In this document: positions 9,455 to 19,594 of the stretch, in pieces
How positions within the stretch are numbered: position 1 is the first letter of the stretch
Layout of the letters: the number at the start of each line of letters is the position of its first letter
Origin: Tissierella sp.
Lineage (GTDB): Bacteria > Bacillota > Clostridia > Tissierellales > Tissierellaceae
Direction: 5' to 3'
Assembly: GCF_031460495.1 (NCBI RefSeq)
Contig: NZ_JAVKTS010000003.1
Coordinates: forward strand, 248,001-312,000
DNA length: 64,000 nt
Program-made: the position numbers and the translations under genes
The notes under the pieces: model-generated
Told to the model about the DNA's origin: nothing
The model's database searches: none
The model's input: the letters and a program-made list of their open reading frames with translations, nothing else

Positions 9455-10724
9455 AGAAACTACTAATTATTTTATTATCTCCAATATCTCTTCTATAATA
9501 CATACCTTCAAATTTTACTTTATTTATATTGTCATAAATCCTTTCTCTAGCTTCATCAATAGTTTTTCCTAAGCTAGTAATAGATAAGACTCTTCCTCCA
9601 TTTGTAACTAAATTACCATCAGAATACTTTGTGCCATTATGAAATACTATAATATCTTCATCTAATTCATCTATTCCTGTGATCTTATGACCTTTCTTAT
9701 ATTCATCAGGATAGCCTTTAGATGTAATTACAACAGTGGAACAAGCCTCATCTTTCCATGATAAAACAGATTTATTTAAATTGCCACTGATTACCTTTTG
9801 AAATATCTCTATGATATCTGTTTCTAATCTAGGTAGAATAACTTCTGTCTCAGGATCACCAAATCTTACATTAAACTCTAATACCTTCGGTTCTCCTTCT
9901 ATAATCATAAGTCCAATAAATAGTATTCCTCTAAAATCCATGTTTTCTCCTTCAAGACCATGCCTTATAGGATTTAATATATCCTTTTCTATCTTCTTGC
10001 TTAATTCTTTATTAAATAATTTACTAGGGGATAAACAGCCTATTCCTCCAGTATTTGGTCCCCTGTCTCCCTCATATATCTTTTTATAGTCCTGAGCCGA
10101 TTCCATTGGAATAATTACTCCTTCAGTAATTAGGCATAGAAGAGATGCTTCAACACCATCTAAGAATTCTTCTATAACTACTTTATCTCCTTCTTGACCA
10201 AAGGATTTGCTTTTAAGAATATTTTCTAAGGTAGCAATAGCTTCTTCTTCTTTATGGCATATAATTACTCCCTTACCAGCACATAAGCCATCAGCTTTAA
10301 TGACTAAGGGAAAGTTAAAATCTTTAAGCCCAATAATTGCCTCATCTAAATCTGTATAAGACTTATATCTTGCTGTAGGAATATTATATTTCTCCATGAA
10401 TTTCTTAGAAAAGTCTTTGCTGCCTTCTAGTTTAGCACATTCTTTATTTACTCCAAATATGCTCAATCCCTTTTCTTTAAACCTATCTACTATACCTAGT
10501 ACAAGAGGCATCTCTGGTCCTACTACAGTTAAGTCAATCTTGTTTTCTATAGCAAAGTTTAATAGTTTCTCAATTTCATCTACATTTATGTCTATGTTCT
10601 CTGCAATTTCAGATGTTCCTCCATTACCGGGAGCACAATAAATTTTTCTAACTCTTTGACTTTGAGCTATCTTCCAACATAGTGCATGTTCTCTGCCACC
10701 ACTACCTATTACTAGTATCTTCAT
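9453..10724 (-). CDS. purD: Phosphoribosylamine--glycine ligase (GAR synthetase)
   Basis: ATP-grasp enzyme for the second step of purine synthesis, joining glycine to phosphoribosylamine. The longer frame begins at a TTG (10730), but AGGAGG sits 7 bases before the ATG at 10724, giving 423 residues. The N-terminal motif VIGSGGREHAL and the following APGNGG are diagnostic, and ATP-grasp metal and nucleotide residues are present (LEFNVRFGDPETE). It is the last gene of the pur operon, 18 bases after purH. Phosphoribosylamine, its substrate, is the product of PurF, which here seems to lack glutaminase residues. Confidence 0.97.
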   Translation of the reverse strand: MKILVIGSGGREHALCWKIAQSQRVRKIYCAPGNGGTSEIAENIDINVDEIEKLLNFAIENKIDLTVVGPEMPLVLGIVDRFKEKGLSIFGVNKECAKLEGSKDFSKKFMEKYNIPTARYKSYTDLDEAIIGLKDFNFPLVIKADGLCAGKGVIICHKEEEAIATLENILKSKSFGQEGDKVVIEEFLDGVEASLLCLITEGVIIPMESAQDYKKIYEGDRGPNTGGIGCLSPSKLFNKELSKKIEKDILNPIRHGLEGENMDFRGILFIGLMIIEGEPKVLEFNVRFGDPETEVILPRLETDIIEIFQKVISGNLNKSVLSWKDEACSTVVITSKGYPDEYKKGHKITGIDELDEDIIVFHNGTKYSDGNLVTNGGRVLSITSLGKTIDEARERIYDNINKVKFEGMYYRRDIGDNKIISSF

Positions 10725-10742
10725 ATTCAAACCTCCTAAAGA

Positions 10743-12275
10743 TTAATGTTTAAAATGCCTCATGCCAGTAAATACCATAGTCATGTCATTTTTATTTGCT
10801 TCCTCTATTACTTCCTTATCCTTTATTGATCCTCCAGGTTGTATTACTGCTTTTATATTTGCTTTAGCTAAAGCCTCAATTGAATCCTTGAAAGGGAAAA
10901 AACCATCTGAGGCTAATACGCTTCCCTCTATTTTTACTCCTGCCCGTTCTATGGCATTTTGCACTGCCCATACTCTATTTACTTCACCTAGACCTATACC
11001 TACAGTTCCTTTGTCTTTTGCTAATATTACTCCGTTGGATTTCACATTTTTAACTGCTTTCCAAGCAAACAACAAATCCTCTATCTCTTTTTCCGAAGGT
11101 TTTCTATTGGTGACTACTTCTAATTCTTCATTAAATAGCAAATTGTCTCTTTCCTGTACTAAAACTCCACCCAATACTTTTTTTATATTTAGCTCTGTGT
11201 ATTTTTTATCAGTTATATCTTGAATTTGCAAAATCCTAATATTCTTTTTTCTAGATAGTATATCTATTGCTTTTTCAGTAAATGAAGGTGCAATTATTAC
11301 TTCAATAAAGATTTCAGCTATTTTCTTGGCTACTTTTTCATTTACTTCCCTATTAAAGGCTACAATTCCTCCAAAAATAGACTCCTTATCACATTCATAG
11401 GCCTTCTCAAAAGCATCTACTACATCTTCTCCAGATCCAATGCCACAAGGATTAGTATGTTTTACTGCAACTACTGTAGGTTCACTATATTCCTTGATAA
11501 TTTCAATTGCACCATTGGCATCATTAATATTATTAAAGGAAAGTTCCTTTCCATGGATCTGTATTGCCCCTGCTAATGTACCATCTGTCTTTTCTACTTC
11601 CTTATAGAAAGCTGCCTTTTGATGTGGGTTTTCTCCATATCTTAACTCACTCATAGATTTATATCCTAAAGTCAGTAGCTCTGGAAAAACTACTTCTTCT
11701 ATTTTATTGAAATAATTTGAAATCAAAGTATCATAATAAGATGTATAGTTGAAAACCTTTCTTGATAAATACCTTCTCGTAAAGAGTCTTGTATCACCAT
11801 TCTGCTTTAACTCTTCCAATACAATTTCGTAATCCTTTGGATCCACGATAACTGTCACATATTCATAGTTTTTTGCTGCAGCTCTAATCATAGAAGGACC
11901 ACCTATATCAATGTTTTCAATTATTTCTTCATGGTTTACTCCAGGTTTTTTTATTGTATCCTCAAAGGGATAAAGGTTATTTACTACCATATCAATGGAT
12001 CCAATTCTCATATCATTGATGGTTTTTACATGATTTTCATCATCTCTTTTATATAATAATCCTCCATGAATATATGGATTAAGTGTCTTTACTCTACCAT
12101 CTAATATCTCAGGAAAATCAGTAATATCCTGTACTTCTCTTACTCCGATTCCTGCTTCTTTTAAGGTCTTAAATGTTCCTCCAGTTGAAATTATTTCCCA
12201 ACCTAACTTGCTTAATTCCAAGGCAAATTCAATAATTCCTTCTTTGTTGTAGACACTAATCAATGCTCTTTTCAT
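10743..12275 (-). CDS. purH: Bifunctional AICAR transformylase/IMP cyclohydrolase
   Basis: Carries out the last two steps of IMP synthesis. The open frame extends upstream into purN, but AGGAG at 12283-12287 is spaced 7 bases from the ATG at 12275 (MKRALISVYNKEG), which gives the usual length of 510 residues and removes the overlap. The N-terminal third is the MGS-like cyclohydrolase (STGGTFKTL, GRVKTLNP). The remainder is the transformylase, with the catalytic Lys-His in VKHTNPCG. The formyl donor is 10-formyl-THF, which the nearby Fhs makes. It lies 10 bases after purN. Confidence 0.97.
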   Translation of the reverse strand: MKRALISVYNKEGIIEFALELSKLGWEIISTGGTFKTLKEAGIGVREVQDITDFPEILDGRVKTLNPYIHGGLLYKRDDENHVKTINDMRIGSIDMVVNNLYPFEDTIKKPGVNHEEIIENIDIGGPSMIRAAAKNYEYVTVIVDPKDYEIVLEELKQNGDTRLFTRRYLSRKVFNYTSYYDTLISNYFNKIEEVVFPELLTLGYKSMSELRYGENPHQKAAFYKEVEKTDGTLAGAIQIHGKELSFNNINDANGAIEIIKEYSEPTVVAVKHTNPCGIGSGEDVVDAFEKAYECDKESIFGGIVAFNREVNEKVAKKIAEIFIEVIIAPSFTEKAIDILSRKKNIRILQIQDITDKKYTELNIKKVLGGVLVQERDNLLFNEELEVVTNRKPSEKEIEDLLFAWKAVKNVKSNGVILAKDKGTVGIGLGEVNRVWAVQNAIERAGVKIEGSVLASDGFFPFKDSIEALAKANIKAVIQPGGSIKDKEVIEEANKNDMTMVFTGMRHFKH

Positions 12276-12285
12276 CATATCACTC

Positions 12286-12903
12286 CTAATAAGTAATAAC
12301 TTTTCTTCCATCAAGGCTTATTCTTTTATCACAATATAATTTTACTGCTTGTACTAATAGCTTATGCTCTACATCAAGGACCTTTTCCTTAAGACTAAGG
12401 GCAGTATCTTTACTATCTATACAGACAATGTCCTGAAGTATAATTGGTCCTGTATCTGTTCCCTCGTCAACAAAGTGAACTGTAGCACCTGTTATTTTTA
12501 CTCCATAATCTAATACTGCTTGATGTACTTTGTCACCATAATATCCTTTCCCACTAAAGCTAGGTATCAAGGAAGGATGAACATTTATTATCCTTCCACT
12601 AAATTCTTGGATGAATTTCTTGGATAGTACTTTCAAATACCCTGCAAGTATAATTAGTTCTATATCTCTTGCTTTAAATAGTTTGATCAATTCCAGATTA
12701 TATTCTTCTTCACTATGGAAAGACTTTCTATCTAAAAACAAACTATCTATTCCTGCATTGGCTCCCCTAGTTAATCCATAGGCTTCTTTTCTATTGGATA
12801 TAATGAGCTTTATTTCTCCATTTATATTTCCAGATTCAATATTATCTATTATAGCCTGAAGATTAGTTCCTCCACCAGAGATAAGAACTCCTATGTTTAG
12901 CAT
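12286..12903 (-). CDS. purN: Phosphoribosylglycinamide formyltransferase
   Basis: A 205-residue folate-dependent GAR transformylase. The catalytic Asn and His are in [13 protein letters not shown] and the Asp in [11 protein letters not shown]. The N-terminal glycine-rich motif [11 protein letters not shown] binds the phosphoribosyl substrate. The start ATG overlaps the purM stop by 7 bases (ATGCTAA), showing translational coupling. Because this is PurN and not PurT, the pathway depends on 10-formyl-THF. Confidence 0.97.
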   Translation of the reverse strand: MLNIGVLISGGGTNLQAIIDNIESGNINGEIKLIISNRKEAYGLTRGANAGIDSLFLDRKSFHSEEEYNLELIKLFKARDIELIILAGYLKVLSKKFIQEFSGRIINVHPSLIPSFSGKGYYGDKVHQAVLDYGVKITGATVHFVDEGTDTGPIILQDIVCIDSKDTALSLKEKVLDVEHKLLVQAVKLYCDKRISLDGRKVITY

Positions 12904-13925
12904 AGGACTACACCCTTATCTCCTTTTTTAATCTGGCCTAATACTACATATTCCTCTCCTACTTTTTCTAAATAGCTTGTAATATCCTTTAGTTCATCAT
13001 TCTTTACTGCCATGACCATACCAATACCCATGTTAAAGGTTCCGTACATCTCATCATGCGCTATATTGCCCCATTTCTGTAATAGCTTAAATATATTTGG
13101 AGTCTTTATTTTAGAAACATCTATATGAGCTGTTAGCCCATCTGGTAGCATCCTAGGTATATTCTCATAAAAACCACCTCCAGTTATATGGCATAAACCT
13201 TTAATATTAAATTTTTCTATCATATCATATACAGGATTAGTATATATTCTAGTTGGTTTTAGTAGTTCTTCACCTAAAGTGCATTCTAGCTCATCAATAT
13301 ACTTATCTAAGGATAAATTTTCTTTATCAAATATTATTTTTCTAACAAGGGAAAATCCGTTGCTATGAACTCCACTAGAAGGTAGTCCTATAATATGGTC
13401 TCCTTCTTCTATGGTAGAACCATTTATTATTTTTTTCTTATCTACTACTCCTACGCAAAATCCTGCAACATCATATTCTTCATCTTGATAAAATCCTGGC
13501 ATCTCAGCAGTTTCTCCGCCTATTAATGCACATTTGGCCTTTATACAACCATTAGAAACACCCTCTACTATACTGGCCATTTTCTCAGGTACTAGCTTCC
13601 CTGTGGCAATATAGTCTAGGAAAAACAAAGGTTTAGCACCTTGGCAAAGTATATCATTGGCACACATGGCTACACAATCTTCTCCTATGGTATGGTGTTT
13701 ATCCATCATAAAGGCAAGCCTTAGCTTGGTACCTACTCCATCTGTTCCTGACACTAATACTGGCTCTTCGTATGATTTAGTGTCTAATTGAAACAATCCT
13801 GCAAATCCGCCTATATCAGATAAAACTCCAGGAATATGAGTCTTTTTTATCATACCCTTTATAAGTTGTACCTCTTTATATCCAGCTTCCTTATCTACTC
13901 CTGCATCCTTGTATGTTAAGCTCAT
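12897..13925 (-). CDS. purM: Phosphoribosylformylglycinamidine cyclo-ligase (AIR synthetase)
   Basis: A 342-residue PurM-fold enzyme that closes the imidazole ring using ATP. The signature [11 protein letters not shown] is near residue 60, and [11 protein letters not shown] and the glycine-rich [13 protein letters not shown] follow. It is a structural relative of the PurL synthetase core. AAGGAGG precedes the ATG. It is coupled to purN by overlap, and it follows purF after 45 bases. Confidence 0.97.
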   Translation of the reverse strand: MSLTYKDAGVDKEAGYKEVQLIKGMIKKTHIPGVLSDIGGFAGLFQLDTKSYEEPVLVSGTDGVGTKLRLAFMMDKHHTIGEDCVAMCANDILCQGAKPLFFLDYIATGKLVPEKMASIVEGVSNGCIKAKCALIGGETAEMPGFYQDEEYDVAGFCVGVVDKKKIINGSTIEEGDHIIGLPSSGVHSNGFSLVRKIIFDKENLSLDKYIDELECTLGEELLKPTRIYTNPVYDMIEKFNIKGLCHITGGGFYENIPRMLPDGLTAHIDVSKIKTPNIFKLLQKWGNIAHDEMYGTFNMGIGMVMAVKNDELKDITSYLEKVGEEYVVLGQIKKGDKGVVLC

Positions 13926-13970
13926 GGTAAATCCTCCTTTTCTAGTGAATAACTAACAACTCTTCACTCT

Positions 13971-15314
13971 TCACTTTTCACTCTTCCCTATTGGATAGTC
14001 CCCACTCAAGCATCCTGTACAAAAATCCTCTCCGCCTGCGGACTTTAGCAAACCTTCTAGAGATAAATAGGCCAAGGTATCTGCACCTATTAACTCTCTT
14101 ATTTCATCTAATGACATTTGAGCTGCTATTAGATCTTTACTATTAGGTGTATCCATACCTAGATGGCAGGAGTGAAGCACTGGTGGTGATGATATCCTAA
14201 CATGGATTTCTTTAGCTCCTGCATTTCTTATCATTTGAACAGTTCTCTTGATAGTAGTACCTCGAACTATGGAATCATCTACTAAAATTATTTTTTTACC
14301 TTCAACATTTTCCTTCAATACATTGAGTTTAATTCTAACTCCTTGTTCTCTTAATTCTTGAGTTGGTTCTATAAAAGTCCTTCCAACATATCTGTTTTTA
14401 ATTAAGCCTTCTGCATAAGGGATTTTTGATTCCTCTGCATATCCTATAGCTGCAATGGTACCAGAATCTGGAGCACCGATTACAATATCTCCATCTACTC
14501 CTGTTTCTCTAGCAAGTTGTTTCCCTGCTTCTATTCTTGATAGATAAATACTCTTTCCATCTAACTTACTATCTGGCCTTGCAAAATATATGATTTCGAA
14601 TAAACATAGTTTCTTATTTTTCTTTTCTTGCTTTATGGATTTTAGTCCATCTTCGTCTATTACTACGATCTCTCCTGGTTCTATATCCCTGATGAATTCT
14701 GCTCCGATAGTATCAAAGGCACAGGTTTCCGACGCTAATATATAGTCATCACCAAACCTACCTAAGGAAAGAGATTTTACACCAAAAGGATCTCTTGCAC
14801 CAATAAGTTTATCTGTTGTCATCATAACTAATCCATAGGTTCCTTTTATTGTATCTAAAGCCTTAATTATAGCGTCTTCTACATTATCCTTATGATATCT
14901 TGCGATTAAATTAGCTATTACCTCTGTATCCAATTCTGATTGAAATATGGCACCGCCATCCTCTAGTTCGTCTCGTAAATTTTCAAAATTTACTATGGCT
15001 CCATCATGAGCTAATGCAAGAGCACCCTTCTTATATCCTACAACTAAAGGCTGTGCATTTGTAGTAGTTGTATCACCTACAGTTGCATATCTAATATGCC
15101 CTATACCTAGATTTCCCCTAAGTCTTTCCATGGTTTCCTTTGGAAACACCTCATGTACTAAGCCTAAATCCTTAAAGTAATCAACGAAACCATTGTTATT
15201 GACTGCAATCCCAGTACTTACTTGCCCTCTATGTTGAAGTGCATATAATCCATAATATATTATCTTCGATACATCATTTCTTTCTTTGCTGTAAATACCA
15301 ACAACTCCACTCAA
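13971..15314 (-). CDS. purF: Amidophosphoribosyltransferase, glutaminase site degenerate
   Basis: A 447-residue PurF of the Fe-S (Bacillus) type, starting at TTG with a GGAAGG-like site. The phosphoribosyltransferase half is intact, with the PRPP loop VDDSIVRGTT (345-354), RPDS and NRYVGRTFI. Cys237, Cys383, Cys432 and Cys435 match the cluster ligands. The N-terminal glutaminase half is unusual. The catalytic Cys that normally follows the start Met or propeptide is Ser2 (MSGVVGIYS), and the oxyanion Asn of HNGN is Asp104 (AHDGA). RGQES/RGQEG has become RGQVS. Arg75, Gly105 and Asp129 are kept. Established PurF chemistry predicts loss of glutamine use but retention of ammonia use. No in-frame upstream start would restore a Cys. 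Confidence 0.93.
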   Translation of the reverse strand: MSGVVGIYSKERNDVSKIIYYGLYALQHRGQVSTGIAVNNNGFVDYFKDLGLVHEVFPKETMERLRGNLGIGHIRYATVGDTTTTNAQPLVVGYKKGALALAHDGAIVNFENLRDELEDGGAIFQSELDTEVIANLIARYHKDNVEDAIIKALDTIKGTYGLVMMTTDKLIGARDPFGVKSLSLGRFGDDYILASETCAFDTIGAEFIRDIEPGEIVVIDEDGLKSIKQEKKNKKLCLFEIIYFARPDSKLDGKSIYLSRIEAGKQLARETGVDGDIVIGAPDSGTIAAIGYAEESKIPYAEGLIKNRYVGRTFIEPTQELREQGVRIKLNVLKENVEGKKIILVDDSIVRGTTIKRTVQMIRNAGAKEIHVRISSPPVLHSCHLGMDTPNSKDLIAAQMSLDEIRELIGADTLAYLSLEGLLKSAGGEDFCTGCLSGDYPIGKSEK

Positions 15315-15333
15315 GCTTACACCTTCCTCTATA

Positions 15334-15813
15334 TTATGAATTTAATTCTTTATCCATTTTATCTGATTCTTCTGCTATTTCTTTTTTATATTGCTTGAAC
15401 TTTTCTCTTAATTCAGGGTATTTTATGGATAGCATTTGTACTGCTAAAAGTCCTCCGTTCTCTCCTCCGTCTATGGCTACAGTAGCTACTGGGACACCCT
15501 TTGGCATCTGTACTACTGAAAGAAGAGAATCTAATCCATCCATGGTGGAGGATTTAGCTGGGATGCCTATCACGGGTAAGGGAGTCACTCCTGCTAATAC
15601 CCCAGCTAAATGTGCTGCTTTTCCAGCAATTGCTATAATTACCTCCGTACCATTTTCCTCAGCCCTTTCTGCAAACTCAATAGCCTTATATGGTGTTCTA
15701 TGGGCCGATATTACTCTTGTTTCATACTCTACTCCAAATCTGTTTAAAATTTCACTTGCCTTCTCTCCAATTCCTCTATCTGATATACTTCCCATTAATA
15801 TGCTTACTTTCAT
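15334..15813 (-). CDS. purE: 5-(carboxyamino)imidazole ribonucleotide mutase / AIR carboxylase
   Basis: A 159-residue PurE. The frame opens at a TTG (15822), but AGGGG is better spaced for the ATG at 15813. Landmarks are MGSISD, SAHRTP, AGKAAHLAGV and GLDSLLSVVQMP. Classic class I PurE works with PurK; no purK is in this operon. Residues around the carboxylate site (AGKAAHLAG instead of the common AGGAAHLPG) differ somewhat from the class I consensus, so class I or II cannot be fixed by eye. It lies between purL and purF. Confidence 0.95.
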   Translation of the reverse strand: MKVSILMGSISDRGIGEKASEILNRFGVEYETRVISAHRTPYKAIEFAERAEENGTEVIIAIAGKAAHLAGVLAGVTPLPVIGIPAKSSTMDGLDSLLSVVQMPKGVPVATVAIDGGENGGLLAVQMLSIKYPELREKFKQYKKEIAEESDKMDKELNS

Positions 15814-15825
15814 TATATTCAACCC

Positions 15826-18800
15826 CTATTTAAAGTAATTTACACCTGATTCAAATATCTTATGTTTACCTAGTTTTTCTGAATTCTTATATAATCCATC
15901 ACCAATTCTATCTATGGAAGAAATAGTACCAAGGACTCTTCCATCAGGGCTAGTCATGGATTCTATATTGAATAAGGATCCCGTTAGATTTTCATCAGCA
16001 AATTGAGTTGATATTTGAGCTTTAAAGTTTTCTACATCCCCTATTATCCTACCTTCCTTTGTAGCTATTGGAGCAGTAAATATATCTCCAACTGTCATTT
16101 CATTAAACCAAGGAGATAGATTTGAACTGACTTTTACATTTACCATAGATGAGATGAATTGACCTCCTTTATTATAAACAATGTTCATTCCATCTGTATC
16201 TGCGATAATTCCATTTTGAATCAATCCTAATTTCATCAATCCCAAGAACCCAGCACCTATACCAAGTATAAGTCCATCCCTATTGACCAGATGATTGTTG
16301 ATTTCTTCTTTTATATATGAATTACTCAGTATAAGTTTCATTAATTTTCCACCAGTCTCCGGTTCATCTCCTAATAATGAGCCATTTGGGAAAGCAATTA
16401 TTTGATAATCTTTAATCCTTCTTGCTAATTCTCTATAAGATTCTTCCATATCCTTTAAGGATAAGGTCTTAAATATGAAGGACTCCACCTCTGCCCCAGC
16501 AACTTCAAAGGATCTAGTCATATCATATTCTCCGTGGCTTCCAGTAAATATTGGTATTAAAACTTTTGGCTTGGCTATAGATATTTTTCTTGTGATTATA
16601 TTACCTTCTCTATAATCAATTTTCTCTATACTAGACTTTTCTCTATATACTGGAAATACTTCTTCCAATGGTTCTTCAAAGTCTCTAATCAAGGAATCTA
16701 TCTCAATAATTTCTCCATTTAGCTCTATATGCTCTTCCCTTGAGGTTCTACCCAAGACAAAGACTGAGGACGATCCTTTTTCTTTGACAAAATTTAATGA
16801 TTCTCCTCCATTCTTTAACTCAACTATTATTGATCCATATAATGGTTTAAATAAGATATCTTTACTTGTTTCATCAAATTTAAACCCGATTTTGTTACCC
16901 ATAGCCATTTCAGCAATTGACCTAGCTATTCCACCAAATTTAACAGTAGAAGCTGAAATTATTTCTCCTTTATTTATCAATTCCTTAATTATAGAGTAGT
17001 TTGATTTCAGTTGATTAAAATCAACCATACCATTTTCATCTACATCTAATTTGATTAAAGCAATAGTTGAACCAATATTCTTAAACTCAGGGGAAATAAT
17101 GTTTTCTACTTTATCCGTAGTTACTGCAAAGCTTACTAAAGTTGGTGGAACATTAATATCCTCAAAAGTACCACTCATACTATCTTTTCCACCTATACTT
17201 GGAGTATCCAATTCTTTTTGTACAAGAAAGGCACCCAGTAATGCAGCAAATGGCTTACCCCATTTACTTGGATCATCGCCTATCCTTTCAAAATATTCTT
17301 GGAAGGTCAGTCTTACTTTCTTGTAGTCCCCACCCATAGCTACTATCTTTGCAATAGATTCAATAACAGCATAATAGCCTCCATGGAAAGGACTCCATTT
17401 TGAAAGTTTTGGCTCGTAGCCATAGCTCATTAAAGAGCAGGTATTTGTCTCTCCTTCTAATACAGGTATTTTAGCTACCATTCCTTCTACTGGAGTAAGA
17501 CTATGTTTTCCTCCTAAAGGCATCAATATTGTACTAGCCCCTACAGTATGGTCAAATCCTTGAACTAGACCCTTTTGACTACAAATATTCAAATCTCTCA
17601 TGTTATGAATAAATGCTTCTTTAATACCTTTTTCTTCAACATGAGCTGGAAGTCTATTAAAATATAATTCTTCAATAGGTTGTTCTATTTTAACTTTATT
17701 CTTTTTTCTTATTCCATTGGTATCTAAGAAATCTCTCTTGATATTGACAATAGTCTTTCCTCTCCATACCATTTTAAGTATCTTTTCTTCTGTAACTTTG
17801 GCTACTACTGTCCCTTCTACATCTTCTTCTTCCACAAAGGACATGAATTTTTCTAGATTTTCTGGAGCTATGACCACTGCCATTCTCTCTTGAGACTCTG
17901 ATAGCGCAATTTCTGTACCATCTAAGCCTGGATATTTTAGTGGAACCTTATCCAATTCAATAAAAAGACCATCTGCCAATTCTCCTATAGCTACGGAAAC
18001 TCCACCAGCTCCAAAGTCATTACATTTTTTTATCATCTTTGATACTTCTTTATTTCTAAATAGTCGAACTATCTTTCTTTCTACTGCTGGATTTCCTTTT
18101 TGTACTTCTGCTCCACTAGTGTGTAGAGATTCCTCTGTATGCTCCTTAGATGAACCAACTGCTCCACCTAAGCCATCACGGCCAGTCTTTCCCCCGACTA
18201 AGATTATTAAGTCTCCTGGCTCTGAATTTCCCCTATATACAGCTTCCTTTGGAGCTGCAGCAACTAATGCTCCTAATTCCATTCTCTTAGCCACATATCC
18301 TGCATCATATATTTCTCTCACAAAGCCTGTTGCAGCGCCTATTTCATATCCATAGGAGCTATATCCTGCTTTAGCTGTCTGAGTAATCTTTCTTTGAGGT
18401 AATTTCCCAGGTAATGTATCTTCATATCTTTGTCTTGGATCTCCTGATCCTGTGATTCTCATAGCTTGATATACATAAGCTCTTCCTGATAATGGGTCCC
18501 TTATGGCTCCTCCTAAACAAGTGGATGCACCCCCAAAAGGCTCCATCTCTGTAGGATGATTATGTGTTTCGTTTTTAAACATCAATAACCATCTTTCATT
18601 TTTTTCGTCAACATCCACATCAATTTCTATACTAGCAGCATTGACTTCATCAGATTCTTCCTTATCATCTAATAATCCTTTTTTCTTTGTTTCCTTCATA
18701 TTGATAGTAGCTAAATCCATCAAGCAAATTGGCTTTTCTTTATTTTCATAAACAAATCCTCGAGATGCTATATATTCATCTAATGCCTCTTGAAATAAAG

Positions 18801-19527
18801 ACTTGTACTTACCTTCTTCCATCTCAATATTAGTAATCTCTGTCATAAAAGTAGTATGTCTACAATGATCTGACCAATATGTGTCTATTAGCTTTAACTC
18901 CGTAATTGTAGGGTTTCTATCTTCTTCTTTAAAGTATTTTTGGCAAAACAATATATCTTCTATATCCATACCAATACCATATTTTGATTTAAAAGATAGG
19001 ATATCCTCTTGGCTTGCACTTATAAAACCTTCTATTACTTCTATCTCTCCACTTGCTTCTTCTTCCATTTCAAGATTAAAACTATTAATATCTACTTCTT
19101 TCATCTCTATTGGATTTATATAATATTTCTTTATCTTCTCTAATTCGCTTTCATTAATATTCTCTAAAATTACTATCTTTGAGTTTCGAACTATTATATC
19201 TTCTTTTTTTAGTAACATTCTTATCATTTGATTTGTTGAATCTTCTCTTTGATTATATTGACCTCTCAAATACTCTACTCTAAATAGTCTTTCATTTTCT
19301 CCTATTTGAAGATTGTCATATCTATAGTCTAGTCCTTTTTCAAATAGTATTTCATTTACTATTGTTTCCTGCTCTTCTTCTGTACAATTAATTAAATCAT
19401 AGACATTAAGAATCCTGACATTCTTCAAAGCTTTAATACCTAAATACTCTCTAAAATCTTTTAATAATATTTGTCCTTCAGTATTACATTGTTCCCTTTT
19501 TTCAATAAAAGTCCTTTTTGCGTTCAA
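15826..19527 (-). CDS. purL: Phosphoribosylformylglycinamidine synthase, single chain, glutaminase domain degenerate
   Basis: A large one-chain FGAM synthase (1,233 residues). The ATG at 19554 lies in the terminator and reads through the AGGAGG site, so the TTG at 19527, 6 bases past that site, is the start. It has an N-terminal linker, two PurM-like synthetase halves (NHPTEMEPFGGASTCLGG, DFGAGGVSVAIGELADG, GGKDSMSGTF) and a C-terminal class I glutaminase domain. That last domain has lost its nucleophile: the usual GICNGFQ is GIGAGFL, with Gly at residue 1100 of the long frame (1091 from TTG). The triad His of HGEGR is Thr (TKEGR; 1165 long frame, 1156 from TTG), while the Glu remains. PGGFS has become PNGSL. 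The synthetase core looks intact, so ammonia-dependent activity is plausible. It is the first gene after the tandem riboswitch. Confidence 0.95.
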   Translation of the reverse strand: MNAKRTFIEKREQCNTEGQILLKDFREYLGIKALKNVRILNVYDLINCTEEEQETIVNEILFEKGLDYRYDNLQIGENERLFRVEYLRGQYNQREDSTNQMIRMLLKKEDIIVRNSKIVILENINESELEKIKKYYINPIEMKEVDINSFNLEMEEEASGEIEVIEGFISASQEDILSFKSKYGIGMDIEDILFCQKYFKEEDRNPTITELKLIDTYWSDHCRHTTFMTEITNIEMEEGKYKSLFQEALDEYIASRGFVYENKEKPICLMDLATINMKETKKKGLLDDKEESDEVNAASIEIDVDVDEKNERWLLMFKNETHNHPTEMEPFGGASTCLGGAIRDPLSGRAYVYQAMRITGSGDPRQRYEDTLPGKLPQRKITQTAKAGYSSYGYEIGAATGFVREIYDAGYVAKRMELGALVAAAPKEAVYRGNSEPGDLIILVGGKTGRDGLGGAVGSSKEHTEESLHTSGAEVQKGNPAVERKIVRLFRNKEVSKMIKKCNDFGAGGVSVAIGELADGLFIELDKVPLKYPGLDGTEIALSESQERMAVVIAPENLEKFMSFVEEEDVEGTVVAKVTEEKILKMVWRGKTIVNIKRDFLDTNGIRKKNKVKIEQPIEELYFNRLPAHVEEKGIKEAFIHNMRDLNICSQKGLVQGFDHTVGASTILMPLGGKHSLTPVEGMVAKIPVLEGETNTCSLMSYGYEPKLSKWSPFHGGYYAVIESIAKIVAMGGDYKKVRLTFQEYFERIGDDPSKWGKPFAALLGAFLVQKELDTPSIGGKDSMSGTFEDINVPPTLVSFAVTTDKVENIISPEFKNIGSTIALIKLDVDENGMVDFNQLKSNYSIIKELINKGEIISASTVKFGGIARSIAEMAMGNKIGFKFDETSKDILFKPLYGSIIVELKNGGESLNFVKEKGSSSVFVLGRTSREEHIELNGEIIEIDSLIRDFEEPLEEVFPVYREKSSIEKIDYREGNIITRKISIAKPKVLIPIFTGSHGEYDMTRSFEVAGAEVESFIFKTLSLKDMEESYRELARRIKDYQIIAFPNGSLLGDEPETGGKLMKLILSNSYIKEEINNHLVNRDGLILGIGAGFLGLMKLGLIQNGIIADTDGMNIVYNKGGQFISSMVNVKVSSNLSPWFNEMTVGDIFTAPIATKEGRIIGDVENFKAQISTQFADENLTGSLFNIESMTSPDGRVLGTISSIDRIGDGLYKNSEKLGKHKIFESGVNYFK

Positions 19528-19540
19528 TTTAACCCTCCTC

Positions 19541-19594
19541 AAAAAATTAAACATGCCCAGCCGGGTAGGCTAAGCGAAACCTACCCGACTGGGC
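19541..19594 (-). terminator. Expression-platform terminator of the tandem riboswitch
   Basis: A long GC-rich stem of about 15 bp (GCCCAG 19555-19560 pairing with CTGGGC 19589-19594 and the adjoining CGGGTAGG/CCTACCCG arms) is followed on the minus strand by TTTAATTTTTT. Its 5' arm uses the GCCC at the 3' end of the PRPP aptamer. Aptamer folding and terminator formation should therefore be mutually exclusive. The purL ribosome site follows directly. Confidence 0.88.

Noticed and set aside
19528-19554. ATG start for PurL at 19554
   Set aside because: It overlaps the terminator and T run, and its codons include the AGGAGG that properly serves the TTG at 19527.
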